Below are positions 8,769 through 17,730 of a DNA stretch of 64,000 nucleotides, in pieces; within the stretch, counting starts at the first letter, position 1, and every line of letters starts with the position of its first letter. Source of the stretch: Brachyspira hyodysenteriae ATCC 27164 (GTDB lineage Bacteria; Spirochaetota; Brachyspiria; Brachyspirales; Brachyspiraceae). The notes below the pieces were generated by a model that was given only the letters and a program-made list of their open reading frames with translations, had not been told where the DNA came from and did no database searches. The position numbers and the translations under genes were made by a program. The stretch covers positions 1,364,001 to 1,428,000 of the forward strand of contig NZ_CP015910.2 of NCBI RefSeq assembly GCF_001676785.2. The letters run 5' to 3'.

Positions 8769-8788
8769 TATAAAAGAGATTTAAATTT

Positions 8789-10213
8789 ATGAATAGTAAA
8801 AAACCAAATATAATATTAATCACAGCAGATCAAATGCGTGCTGATTCTATAGAATATATCAATGATGAGGTAAAGACTCCCGTATTAAATGAATTAGCAG
8901 AAAATGGAAGCGTATTTACCAATTCTTTTTGTACAAGTCCTGTATGTACTCCTTCAAGAGCTTCTATTTTTACAGGAAGATATCCCATGAATATAGGAGC
9001 TTGGAATATAGGAACAGAATTAAATGAAGATGAAGTAACTTTAGCAGACTATTTAAAAGAAGATAATTATTTCAATGTTGCTTCAGGTAAAATGCATTTC
9101 AGACCTCAGCTTAAAAATCTAAATTGGGAATTTGAGGATGTACCAAAAAGAGATAGAGTAAGAGAAAGAGATAAAACATATTATGGATTTGATATAACGC
9201 ATATAACAGAAGATGATAAGCAGGGAGAATATTTAGATTTTGCTAATAGTCATGGATGCAATTTAGAAATAGGTAAAGGAATAGATGGAATCAATCCTAT
9301 ACCAGAAGAATTGCATCAAACTTATTGGACAGCACAGAAAGCTATTGATGAGATAGATAATTTTAATTTTGATAAACCATTATTTATGTGGGTAAGTTTT
9401 GTAGATCCTCATCATCCATTTGATCCTATAAAGAAATATTATGATATTTATAAAGATATTAAACCAAAAGAACTTAATAGTAAATTAAAATTAGATAAAA
9501 AAAGACCAGAGCATTTGACTAAACAGGGTGATAGAGGATATTGGCCAGGAGGCGGAGAAGAACATCATTATAGTGAAGAAGAAATAAAAGAAATAAAAAA
9601 ACTTTATTATGGAATGATAAGTTTTATAGATTCTCAGATAGGAAGGATAATAGATAAATTAAAAGAGAAAAATGAATTTGATAATACAATAATAATATTT
9701 ACAAGTGATCATGGAGAATATTTAGGAGATTATGGTCTTTTGAAAAAGGGACCTTTTATGTATGATTGCTTGATAAAGGTACCATTATTATTTTATGGTA
9801 AAGGTATAGTAAAAAATAGAAGTGATGAAATAATAGAAAATATTGATATACTGCCAACAATATTAGATATGTTAGGAAAAGAAATTCCTTATGGTATACA
9901 AGGTCATAGCATAAAGAATATTTTAATAGGTGAAGATAAAAATAAAACATATAAAAAAGGTGCTGTAATTACTTATGATGCTCATGATAGGGGTATATTT
10001 ATAAAGACATACAGAACTAAACAATATAAACTTTCAATATTTTTAGATGAAGAATATGGAGAGTTTTATGATTTAGAAAAAGATCCTAATGAAGAAAATA
10101 ATTTATTTTTTAATAAAGAATATGATGAAATAAAGAATAAATTATTATTAGAGATGTGTCATAAGATGATAGAATGCAGCGATCCATTGAACAGAAGATA
10201 TGCTAGTTGGTAA
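8789..10213 (+). CDS. cytoplasmic sulfatase (alkaline phosphatase superfamily)
   Basis: 474 residues. The sulfatase signature CTPSRASIFTGR begins at Cys53, the residue converted to formylglycine in active sulfatases. The N-terminal metal site is ITADQMRAD, with Gln after Asp as in choline-sulfatase-like members. SDHGEYLGDYGLLKKG gives the C-terminal metal ligands and a conserved Lys. There is no signal peptide, so it should act in the cytoplasm, hydrolysing a sulfate ester after import. The ABC importer genes follow 44 bases downstream, which supports uptake of an intact sulfated compound. Phosphonate monoester hydrolases share this fold and also use formylglycine, so a phospho-ester substrate cannot be excluded. 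The maturation enzyme (anSME) is not in this window. Confidence 0.85.
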   Translation: MNSKKPNIILITADQMRADSIEYINDEVKTPVLNELAENGSVFTNSFCTSPVCTPSRASIFTGRYPMNIGAWNIGTELNEDEVTLADYLKEDNYFNVASGKMHFRPQLKNLNWEFEDVPKRDRVRERDKTYYGFDITHITEDDKQGEYLDFANSHGCNLEIGKGIDGINPIPEELHQTYWTAQKAIDEIDNFNFDKPLFMWVSFVDPHHPFDPIKKYYDIYKDIKPKELNSKLKLDKKRPEHLTKQGDRGYWPGGGEEHHYSEEEIKEIKKLYYGMISFIDSQIGRIIDKLKEKNEFDNTIIIFTSDHGEYLGDYGLLKKGPFMYDCLIKVPLLFYGKGIVKNRSDEIIENIDILPTILDMLGKEIPYGIQGHSIKNILIGEDKNKTYKKGAVITYDAHDRGIFIKTYRTKQYKLSIFLDEEYGEFYDLEKDPNEENNLFFNKEYDEIKNKLLLEMCHKMIECSDPLNRRYASW

Positions 10214-10257
10214 TTCTTTTATTTATAATAAATTAATAATTTTAAGGAGATATCAAA

Positions 10258-11298
10258 ATGAGAAAAACAGTGAAAATTATTACTTCATTAGTTTTAATTG
10301 CATGTTTGTTTTTATTAGCTTCATGTGCTAATAAGGGATCATCATCTTCTGGTGATGCAACAACATTGAAAGTGGCTGTAATGCCATTTTTAAACTCTGT
10401 ACCTATTGAGTATATGATTAATAACAAATTAGATGAAAAATATGGTTTTAAAATTGAAACTGTATATTTCCCATCAGGCGGTCCTATGAATGAAGCATTA
10501 GGTGCTGGTTTATGGGAAGTTGGTACATTAAGTGCTGCTTCTGTATATTCTTTGGCTAATTATAATGCTCATGTTGTAGCTGATATAGGACACTCTGAAG
10601 GCGGTATAGAAGTATTAGTTAATCCTGATTCTGATATATTAACAGTTAAGGGCGTTAATAAAGATTTTCCAGAAGTTTATGGAGATGCTGCTACTTTAAA
10701 AGGAAAAACTATAGCCGTACCTACTGGAACAATATCTCATTTAAATGTTATACATTGGCTTAGAGCTATAAATGTTGATCCTAATACAGTTAATATAGTT
10801 CATATGGAATTCCCTCAGGCATATCAAGCTTTAAAAGCTAAAAAAATAGATGCTGCTGCTTTGAATCCTCCAACTTCTTTCTCTGCTGAAGCTGATGGAA
10901 TGAAAATAGTTTCAAGTTTAACTACATTAAATATACCTCAGTACGATTCAATAATAGTATCTGATGAAGCTTTCAATAATAAAAAAGATACTATAGTGTT
11001 ATATATTAAAGCATTCTTAGAAGCATGCGATGCATTACAGGCTGATCCTAATATGGCTGCTCAAGAATTATTAAATTGGTATACAAAAAATGGATCTACT
11101 TCTACTTTAGAAGCTTGTCAGTCTGAAGTTCAAACTCGTCCTTTTGTTACAACAGAAGAAATCAAAAATATAAAAACAGGTGATTCTGTAAGAATAACAG
11201 CTGACTTCTTTGCAAGCCAGTCTTTAATAACAGAGGATAAATTAACTGTTGTTGACCAAAATGTAGATACTGAATTATTAGGTAAAGCATTAAATTGA
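10258..11298 (+). CDS. NitT/TauT-type ABC importer, substrate-binding lipoprotein
   Basis: 346 residues. The signal peptide ends in lipobox LASC (Cys23), so the protein is tethered to the outer face of the inner membrane. The mature part has the periplasmic-binding fold of the SsuA/TauA/ThiY class: VAVMPFLNSVPIEYMI, a glycine-rich GGPMNEALGAG loop and KGKTIAVPTGTISHLNVIHW. This class binds small anions or thiamin precursors such as sulfonates, nitrate or taurine (family knowledge). AAGGAG lies eight bases before the ATG. It is followed by two permease and two ATPase genes, making a complete importer. The ligand is probably the sulfated compound used by the upstream sulfatase; this is inference from gene order. 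Confidence 0.88.
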   Translation: MRKTVKIITSLVLIACLFLLASCANKGSSSSGDATTLKVAVMPFLNSVPIEYMINNKLDEKYGFKIETVYFPSGGPMNEALGAGLWEVGTLSAASVYSLANYNAHVVADIGHSEGGIEVLVNPDSDILTVKGVNKDFPEVYGDAATLKGKTIAVPTGTISHLNVIHWLRAINVDPNTVNIVHMEFPQAYQALKAKKIDAAALNPPTSFSAEADGMKIVSSLTTLNIPQYDSIIVSDEAFNNKKDTIVLYIKAFLEACDALQADPNMAAQELLNWYTKNGSTSTLEACQSEVQTRPFVTTEEIKNIKTGDSVRITADFFASQSLITEDKLTVVDQNVDTELLGKALN

Positions 11299-11340
11299 AC
11301 AATAATTACTTAAATTAATTAATAAAAAAGGACTATGTAT

Positions 11341-12171
11341 ATGGAAGAGAATATAGAAAATATTTCATTAAAAGAAAAAGAAAAAATCGTCATAGCCAAT
11401 AAAAAGAAAGAGAAAAGCAAATTTTTTATTATATCTGTAATATCTGTTGTAGTATTTCTTATAATATGGCAGTTAATAACAGATGTATTTAAATTATTTC
11501 CTTCATATTCTCTTCCAAGTCCTTATACAGTTTTTAAATCTTTTATTTATAAACTTACAAATAAAGCACCTGATAATGGTACATTGTTTCAGCATATATT
11601 AGCATCTTTGCAAGTGGCATTAACCGGTTATTTTTTAGGAGCTGCTATAGGAATACCTCTTGGAATATGTATGGCTTGGTTCAAAAAATTTAATTTAGTA
11701 GCAACTCCATTATTCGACCTTATAAGACCAATACCAACTATAGCATGGATACCTATGATGATATTATGGTTTGGAATAGGATTAGGAGCAAAATCAGCAA
11801 TAGTATTTATGTCAGCATTTGTACCTTGTGTAATTAATACTTATAGCGGAATAAAAGCAACTACTCAAGTACATTTATGGGTAGCACAAACTTTTGGAGC
11901 TTCAAGAAGACAAATGCTTAAAGAAGTTGCCATACCAACAGCTTTACCTTATATATTTACAGGACTTAGAGTATCTCTAGGTTCTTCTTGGACTTCTTTA
12001 TGTGCAGCTGAAATGCTTGCAGCAAGCAGAGGTTTAGGTTTTATGATACAGTTAAACAGACAGTTAGCAAGAGCAGATTTAATAATAGTGGGTATGCTTA
12101 CAATAGGAGCTGTAGGAGCAATTTTATCTGTTGGATTAGGCTATTTAGAAAAAAAATATGTTAAAAGATAA
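11341..12171 (+). CDS. ABC importer permease 1 (SsuC/TauC type)
   Basis: About 276 residues, with a charged Lys/Glu-rich cytoplasmic N-terminus and then about six membrane helices. The EAA loop that contacts the ATPase reads AQTFGASRRQMLKEVAIPTALPYIFTGL with the family's conserved Gly and Pro. I choose the second ATG (11341), because AGGA at 11329-11332 is eight bases from it and only two from the ATG at 11335. RPIPTIAWIPMMILWFG is typical of the SsuC/TauC/NrtB permeases. It is a distinct paralogue of the following permease, so a heterodimeric membrane domain is likely. Confidence 0.88.
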   Translation: MEENIENISLKEKEKIVIANKKKEKSKFFIISVISVVVFLIIWQLITDVFKLFPSYSLPSPYTVFKSFIYKLTNKAPDNGTLFQHILASLQVALTGYFLGAAIGIPLGICMAWFKKFNLVATPLFDLIRPIPTIAWIPMMILWFGIGLGAKSAIVFMSAFVPCVINTYSGIKATTQVHLWVAQTFGASRRQMLKEVAIPTALPYIFTGLRVSLGSSWTSLCAAEMLAASRGLGFMIQLNRQLARADLIIVGMLTIGAVGAILSVGLGYLEKKYVKR

Positions 12172-12184
12172 TTAGGGGTAATTT

Positions 12185-12985
12185 ATGAAAAATAAAGAAA
12201 AAAAGAGATTAAAATTATCTGATTTTGAAAAAACTATTTGGGCTGTTATATCTATAATAGGATTTTTAATTGTATGGCAATTATTAACAACTTATACTCC
12301 TATAAAAATTACCACACCTAAACCATTAGAGGTATTTAAATTTTTAGTATGGAGTTTAACTCATAATATAGGTCAGCAAACTATATTGGGACATATATTA
12401 ATAAGTATATTCAGAGTATTAACAGGTTTTGCTATAGGTGCTGTAACAGGTATAATATTAGGAATATCTATGGGTGTTAATAAATATGCAAGAGCAATAA
12501 TAAGACCATTCTTTGAAGTGTTCAGACAAATTCCTCCTATAGCTTGGATACCTATGGCTATACTTTGGTTTGGAATAGGCGAAGTACCTAAAGTATTTAT
12601 AATATTTATTGGTACTTTTGTTAATGTTACTTTGAATGCTTATGCAGGAAGTTCTCAGGTTAATCCTACTTTAATAGGAGCTGCTAAAATGCTTGGCTCT
12701 AATGAGAGAGATATATTTTTGCATGTTATACTTCCGGCTTCTGTACCTCAAATATTCAATGGTATGCAGGTAGGTTTTTCAGTAAGCTGGATGGGTGTAT
12801 TAGCAGCTGAAATGGTTAGTTCTTTTGCTGGTGTAGGTTGGGTTATAATAAGAGGTTCTGATACGGCAAATATACCTCAAGTTTTAGCTGGTATGATAGC
12901 TATAGGTATAGTTGGTTTATTATTATCTTCTTTAATGAGATATATAGAAAAGAGATTAACTATTTGGAATTCTACTGGTATATAA
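12185..12985 (+). CDS. ABC importer permease 2 (SsuC/TauC type)
   Basis: 266 residues with about six membrane helices. It has the same FRQIPPIAWIPMAILWFG and EAA-loop (GAAKMLGSNERDIFLHVILP) patterns as the preceding permease, with clearly different residues elsewhere. AGGGG precedes the ATG, 13 bases after the previous stop. Two different permeases side by side suggest a pseudo-dimeric channel. This matches the two different ATPases downstream. Confidence 0.88.
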   Translation: MKNKEKKRLKLSDFEKTIWAVISIIGFLIVWQLLTTYTPIKITTPKPLEVFKFLVWSLTHNIGQQTILGHILISIFRVLTGFAIGAVTGIILGISMGVNKYARAIIRPFFEVFRQIPPIAWIPMAILWFGIGEVPKVFIIFIGTFVNVTLNAYAGSSQVNPTLIGAAKMLGSNERDIFLHVILPASVPQIFNGMQVGFSVSWMGVLAAEMVSSFAGVGWVIIRGSDTANIPQVLAGMIAIGIVGLLLSSLMRYIEKRLTIWNSTGI

Positions 12986-13006
12986 TAATTAATTTGAGGC
13001 GTCAAT

Positions 13007-13765
13007 ATGGAAAATAAAACTATTATAAAAATGAATCATGTTAATAAAGTCTTTTTCAGTGAGCATGGATATAAAGAAGTTATAAAAGATATAAGTCTTG
13101 AAGTGAAGGAAAATGAATTTGTTGTATTATTCGGACCTGGTCAATGCGGAAAGACAACATTGATAAATTTAATAGCAGGACTTGAAACAGCAGAAAATTC
13201 TGATATAGAAGTTAATGGTAAAAAGGTAACTGAACCTCATCCGGAAAGGGGAGTTGTATATCAAACTACTGCTTTATTTCCTTTTTTGACTGTTATGGAA
13301 AATGTAGAGTTTGGGCCTAGAGCAAGGGGAATACCAAAGAAAGAGAGAAGAGATAAAGCAAAATATTATATAGATTTAGTAGGACTTAATGGATTTGAAA
13401 ATAGTTATCCGAATCAATTATCCGGAGGTATGAGGCAGAGGGTAGGAATAGCCAGAGCTTATTGCAATGAACCTGTTGTTATGCTTCTTGATGAGCCTTT
13501 CGGACATTTGGATGCACAAACTAGGTATATGATGGAAGAAGAAATTGAAAAGATTTGGCAGAAAGAAAAAAGAACTGTTGTATTTGTTACTAACAATATA
13601 GAAGAAGCTGTTTATTTGGGTGACAGAATAATACTTCTTACAAACTGTCCTACGGTTGTAAAAAAAGAATATATTATAGATTTGCCTAGACCTAGAAGAT
13701 TAACTGATCCTAATTTCCTTAAAATTAGAAATGAAATAAATGATAATATGGATATAACTTTATAA
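13007..13765 (+). CDS. ABC importer ATPase 1 (canonical signature, H-loop lost)
   Basis: 252 residues, SsuB/TauB/NrtD class. Walker A is GPGQCGKTT, Walker B is VVMLLDEP with the catalytic Glu, and the signature is canonical LSGGMRQR. The switch (H-loop) histidine is replaced by Asn: FVTNNIEEAV where the family has TH(D/N). This subunit can supply a good signature to its partner but has an impaired site of its own. The ribosome site is GAGG. It lies 18 bases before the second ATPase gene. Confidence 0.9.
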   Translation: MENKTIIKMNHVNKVFFSEHGYKEVIKDISLEVKENEFVVLFGPGQCGKTTLINLIAGLETAENSDIEVNGKKVTEPHPERGVVYQTTALFPFLTVMENVEFGPRARGIPKKERRDKAKYYIDLVGLNGFENSYPNQLSGGMRQRVGIARAYCNEPVVMLLDEPFGHLDAQTRYMMEEEIEKIWQKEKRTVVFVTNNIEEAVYLGDRIILLTNCPTVVKKEYIIDLPRPRRLTDPNFLKIRNEINDNMDITL

Positions 13766-13783
13766 CATAAAAAGGATATATTT

Positions 13784-14536
13784 ATGACAAATGATACTAG
13801 AGAAGTAAAAGTAAAAGTTTCAAGATTAACAAAAAAATTCGGTGATTTATTGGTTTTAAATGATATATCATTTAATGTTATGAAAGGTGAGTTTTTATGC
13901 ATAGTAGGACCTACTGGCTGCGGTAAAACTACATTTTTAAATAGCCTTACAAAGTTATACAAACCAACTTACGGAGCCATACAGATAGACGGCGAACATG
14001 TTGACTTAAAAAAACATGATATAGCATATATATTTCAGGAATATTCCACTATGCCTTGGCTTAAAGTAGAGGAGAATGTTAAGTTCGGATTAAAAATAAA
14101 AAAACTTCCTCAAGATGTTATCGAAGAGAGGGCAGACAGAGTAATAAAAATGGTTGGGCTTGAGAAGTTTAAAAACTTTTATCCAAGCGAGCTTTCTGCT
14201 AGTATGCTTCAAAGGGTAGTTATAGCTAAGGCATTTGCTGTGGAGCCTGAATTGCTTTTGATGGATGAACCTTATGGGCAATTAGATGTTTCTTTGAGAT
14301 TTAAATTAGAAGATGAGCTTTTAAATATATGGAAAACTTTGGGTACTACAATTATATTTATTACTCATAATATAGAAGAAGCTGTTTATTTAGGTGAAAG
14401 AGTTTTAGTGTTGACTAATAAGCCAACTTCTATAAAAAAAGAAATACATATAGATTTGGAACATCCTAGAAATATAGCAGATCCTAAATTTGTTGAATAT
14501 AGAGAAGAAATAACAGAACTTATAAAATGGTGGTAA
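13784..14536 (+). CDS. ABC importer ATPase 2 (degenerate signature, H-loop intact)
   Basis: 250 residues of the same class. Walker A GPTGCGKTT, Walker B LLLMDEP and the switch histidine FITHNIEEAV are intact. The signature is degenerate: LSASMLQR instead of LSGGQ/MxQR. It mirrors ATPase 1, so a heterodimer would have one complete ATP site (this Walker A and His with the partner's LSGGM) and one crippled site. Last gene of the operon. A weak hairpin follows, and the convergent LacI-type regulator begins 67 bases beyond the stop. Confidence 0.9.
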   Translation: MTNDTREVKVKVSRLTKKFGDLLVLNDISFNVMKGEFLCIVGPTGCGKTTFLNSLTKLYKPTYGAIQIDGEHVDLKKHDIAYIFQEYSTMPWLKVEENVKFGLKIKKLPQDVIEERADRVIKMVGLEKFKNFYPSELSASMLQRVVIAKAFAVEPELLLMDEPYGQLDVSLRFKLEDELLNIWKTLGTTIIFITHNIEEAVYLGERVLVLTNKPTSIKKEIHIDLEHPRNIADPKFVEYREEITELIKWW

Positions 14537-14539
14537 TAC

Positions 14540-14565
14540 AGATAAATTTCATTATAAATTTATCT
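14540..14565 (+). terminator. weak hairpin after the importer operon
   Basis: Perfect ten-pair stem AGATAAATTT (14540-14549) / AAATTTATCT (14556-14565), six-base loop. It is AT-only apart from two pairs and has no real T-run, so termination strength is doubtful. Confidence 0.4.
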
Positions 14566-14603
14566 AATTAAATAATAAAATTGAAAAATAGAGTAGGGTA
14601 GAG

Positions 14604-15638
14604 TTACAATAAATTTTCTCTAAATATTACTTGTGTTTCTATATAGGTATATCTTTTATCAGGTATAGTTTTTGTAAGTAAATATTCAAATAAAACTTTT
14701 ATTGCTCTGTATCCTTGCTCTTTTGGATTTTGTGTTATTGAAGCAACTATACCTCTGTCTAAAAGTCCTTCTTTTACAACATCTGAACAGTCATAAGTTA
14801 TGATTTTTATTTTATTATATAAACCTAATTCTTTAATAGCATTAATAACATATTTACTAGTTTCTGCACCAGGGCATATAACAACATCGGTATCCATATG
14901 TTTTAATAAGTTATTTTTACTTTTATCAAAATTAAGATTATTATCTTTTTCCATTTCTATTATTGATTGTACATTTACATTTTTATAATCAGAATTAAGT
15001 CTGCTTACTAAACTGTCAACACGCTTTTTATTTCCAAGCATTTTATTGAAATTATTAGAAAAAACTAGTAAATTAATGTTGTTTCCATTTGATATAATAT
15101 TTAAAAGTGAAGCGGCTATTTCTCCGGCTAGATCATAATTGCATCCTACATAAGCTATGCAGTCTTTACTATCAACAAAAGAATTTAAAAGCACTATTGG
15201 AAAATTATTATTATAAAGTTCAGATATTTTATTTTTTACTCTCTCATCATTTATGGCAACTATAGCCATAGCATTAGCTCCTTCATTAATAGCTTCTTCA
15301 ATGAGTTCTAATTGATTATCAGCATCAAAGTCTTTACATCTTTTTATAATAATAGACATTCCAAATTCTTCTATCTCTTTTCCAGCTATTTCTATACCTC
15401 TAATGACATCTTCAAAAAATAAATTATTATAAGTATTAAGAACTGCAGCTATTTTAAATTTCTTCTTTCTAATGGCTAATGATTTGGCTATTTTATCTGG
15501 TTTATAATTTAATGACTTGGCAATATCCAATATTTTTTGCTCTACGTCATGATCTATGCGTCCTCTGTTATTTAAAGCTCTGTCAACTGTTCCTATTGAA
15601 ACTCCTGCTAATTTTGCTATTTCTCTTATGGTAGCCAT
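14604..15638 (-). CDS. LacI-family transcriptional regulator
   Basis: 344 residues. The N-terminal helix-turn-helix is classical (IREIAKLAGVSIGTVDRALN, then the hinge DIAKSLNYKPDKIAKSLA). The remaining 280 residues are a periplasmic-binding-type sensor domain (FKIAAVLNTYNNLFFEDVIR at its start). AAGGA is seven bases from the ATG. It is convergent with, and adjacent to, the sulfatase-importer operon and is therefore its most likely regulator. The sensor domain suggests the inducer is a sugar or sugar derivative, which hints that the imported sulfated compound may be a sulfated sugar (inference). Confidence 0.88.
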   Translation of the reverse strand: MATIREIAKLAGVSIGTVDRALNNRGRIDHDVEQKILDIAKSLNYKPDKIAKSLAIRKKKFKIAAVLNTYNNLFFEDVIRGIEIAGKEIEEFGMSIIIKRCKDFDADNQLELIEEAINEGANAMAIVAINDERVKNKISELYNNNFPIVLLNSFVDSKDCIAYVGCNYDLAGEIAASLLNIISNGNNINLLVFSNNFNKMLGNKKRVDSLVSRLNSDYKNVNVQSIIEMEKDNNLNFDKSKNNLLKHMDTDVVICPGAETSKYVINAIKELGLYNKIKIITYDCSDVVKEGLLDRGIVASITQNPKEQGYRAIKVLFEYLLTKTIPDKRYTYIETQVIFRENLL

Positions 15639-15717
15639 TTAAATTCCTTTTTATTGTATAATAAAATAATAAATATTTTTATTTTATATGTCAAATATTT
15701 TATTAAAAAAATAATTG

Positions 15718-15746
15718 TTGTAAGTATAATATTTTTATAGTATATT
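15718..15746 (+). promoter_or_regulatory. possible promoter of the type I restriction locus
   Basis: TTGTAA at 15718-15723, a 17-base spacer and TATATT at 15741-15746, about 35 bases before hsdM. The match is moderate in a very AT-rich background. Confidence 0.35.
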
Positions 15747-15781
15747 ATATATTATAAATAGATAATTCGGAGTTATAAAAA

Positions 15782-17284
15782 ATGCTTGCTTCAGAAAATG
15801 ATAAGGATATAAAAAAAGAATTATGGGCTGCTTCTGATAAATTAAGAGGTAATATAGACGCTTCGGAATATAAGTATGTAATACTTGGACTTGTATTTTT
15901 GAAATATATATCTGATAAATTTGAAATAAGATATAATGAGCTTGTAAAAGAAGGCTTTGATATGCAAGATGAAATAGCAGCATACAGAGAAAAAAATATA
16001 TTCTATTTGCCTGAGGAGTCAAGATTCAATTATATATCATCACATGCACGTTCTGATGAGATAGGTGCTATTATAGATGAGGCTATGCTTAAAATTGAAG
16101 AAAATAATACAAAATTGAAAGGCATACTTCCCAAAAATTACAGCCGTCCTGAACTTGATAAAAGAAGGCTAGGGGAGATAATAGATTTATTTTCTAATAT
16201 AAAAATAGCCAATAAAAATAAAAAAGATATATTGGGAAATGTGTATGAATATTTTTTATCGCAATTTGCAACTGCCGAAGGAAAAAGAGGCGGAGAGTTC
16301 TATACGCCATCGCCAATAGTTAAACTTTTAGTTGAAATATTAGAACCATATAAAGGTAGAATATATGACCCTTGCTGCGGAAGCGGAGGAATGTTCGTAC
16401 AGAGTGCAAAGTTTTTGGAGGCACATTCTGAAAGCGTAAATAATATATCAGTATACGGACAGGAAAGCAACCCTACAACTTGGAAGCTATGTAATATGAA
16501 TGTAGCAATACATGGAATAGACGGCAATTTGGGAAGGAATAATGCGGATACTTTTTTTGAAGATTTGCATAAAAATTTGAAAGCGGATTATATATTAGCG
16601 AATCCTCCTTTTAATATGTCAGATTGGGGAGCAGATGCTTTAAAAGATGATTATCGCTGGAAATGGGGCATTCCTCCAAATGGAAATGCGAATTACGGCT
16701 GGCTTTCTCATATAGCGTCAAAATTATCAGAAAGCGGTAAAGCTGGTGTGGTATTAGCAAACGGCTCTCTTTCTACTCAAACATCAGGCGAGGGTTTAAT
16801 AAGACAGAATATGATAAAAGATGATTTGATAGAATGCATAATATCTCTTCCTACTCAATTATTTATATCAACTCAAATACCTGTTTCATTATGGTTTTTG
16901 AATAAGGATAAAAAGCAGAAAGGACATATACTTTTTATAGATGCAAGAAATTACGGTAGAATGGAGAGCAGGGTTCAGAGGGTTTTAGATGATGATGATA
17001 TAGAAGCAATAGCAAAAACTGTTCATAGCTGGCAGAAAGGCAAAGGCTATAAAGATATAAAAGGATACTGCAAAAGTGCTTCTTTGGAAGAGATATCAAA
17101 AGAAGATTATATACTTACAACAGGCAGATATGTAGGGCTTGAAGAAGAGGATAATAAGGAAGAAGATTTTGATGCGAAGATGAAAGTTTTAACAGAAGAA
17201 TTGGGCGAATGTTTTAAAGAAAGCAGGAAATTGGAAAAGATAATAAAGGATAATTTAGAGGAAATAGGCTATAGTATTAAATAA
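15782..17284 (+). CDS. hsdM: type I restriction-modification DNA methyltransferase subunit
   Basis: 500 residues, full length. It has an N-terminal HsdM helical domain (LWAASDKLRGNIDASEYKYV), then the S-adenosylmethionine loop DPCCGSGGMFV at about residue 196 and the N6-adenine methyltransferase catalytic motif ILANPPFNM at about residue 274. FGGEFYTP-type sequence (RGGEFYTPSPIV) precedes the methylase fold. It acts with HsdS to methylate adenine in the recognition sequence. CGGAG lies about nine bases before the ATG. It is the first gene of the locus; a toxin-antitoxin pair separates it from hsdS. Confidence 0.95.
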   Translation: MLASENDKDIKKELWAASDKLRGNIDASEYKYVILGLVFLKYISDKFEIRYNELVKEGFDMQDEIAAYREKNIFYLPEESRFNYISSHARSDEIGAIIDEAMLKIEENNTKLKGILPKNYSRPELDKRRLGEIIDLFSNIKIANKNKKDILGNVYEYFLSQFATAEGKRGGEFYTPSPIVKLLVEILEPYKGRIYDPCCGSGGMFVQSAKFLEAHSESVNNISVYGQESNPTTWKLCNMNVAIHGIDGNLGRNNADTFFEDLHKNLKADYILANPPFNMSDWGADALKDDYRWKWGIPPNGNANYGWLSHIASKLSESGKAGVVLANGSLSTQTSGEGLIRQNMIKDDLIECIISLPTQLFISTQIPVSLWFLNKDKKQKGHILFIDARNYGRMESRVQRVLDDDDIEAIAKTVHSWQKGKGYKDIKGYCKSASLEEISKEDYILTTGRYVGLEEEDNKEEDFDAKMKVLTEELGECFKESRKLEKIIKDNLEEIGYSIK

Positions 17285-17316
17285 TTTATAGCAGTTATAT
17301 GAATATAGGATTTATT

Positions 17317-17730
17317 ATGCCATTAAATGTTGAAACTTTAGAAAAATCTATAAAAGCATTAGAAAAATCTATTAATGTATATTACAGCTATAAAGAAGAT
17401 GAAAATAAAGATTTGATAGATACAATATCGTTAGGAGTAATACATAATTTTAAAATAGCTTATGAGAACAGCTGGAAATTAATGGCTAGATGGCTTGATG
17501 AAAATATTTCAGCTGATACATCACATAAAACTACAAAAAAGGGATTATTCAGCCTTGCAGGCGAATATTTTTTAATAGATGATGTAAATATGTGGATAGA
17601 ATTTCATAATGCTAGAAATAATACATCGCATAGATATTATGGGATTTTATCTCATGAAGTTTTAGAGTATGCATTAAAATTTCCAAGTTATGCAGAATAT
17701 CTTTTAAATAATTTAAAGGAAAAAGTATAA
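17317..17730 (+). CDS. hepT: HepT-like HEPN ribonuclease toxin (HI0074 family)
   Basis: About 137 residues from the ATG at 17317, chosen because TAGGA lies seven bases upstream. The upstream in-frame ATG at 17299 has no ribosome site. It is an all-helical HEPN protein with the RX4HXY motif RNNTSHRY near residue 107, the RNase active site and the tyrosine that antitoxin MntA adenylylates in characterised HepT/MntA pairs (family knowledge). It overlaps the partner gene by one base (TAATG), so the two are translationally coupled. It lies inside the type I restriction locus. Confidence 0.8.
   Translation: MPLNVETLEKSIKALEKSINVYYSYKEDENKDLIDTISLGVIHNFKIAYENSWKLMARWLDENISADTSHKTTKKGLFSLAGEYFLIDDVNMWIEFHNARNNTSHRYYGILSHEVLEYALKFPSYAEYLLNNLKEKV

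Larger units (their letters stand above)
8341..8788. other. 448-base intergenic region between divergent operons
   Basis: No credible gene. It is extremely AT-rich. It must hold the promoter of the minus-strand three-gene operon, for which I see no clear consensus pair. Toward the right it holds the sulfatase promoter and a possible operator. Confidence 0.6.

Noticed and set aside
15735-16022. Minus-strand 95-codon frame overlapping the hsdM start
   Set aside because: It is a shadow of hsdM and its promoter, with Tyr/Leu/Ile-rich low-complexity content and no ribosome site.
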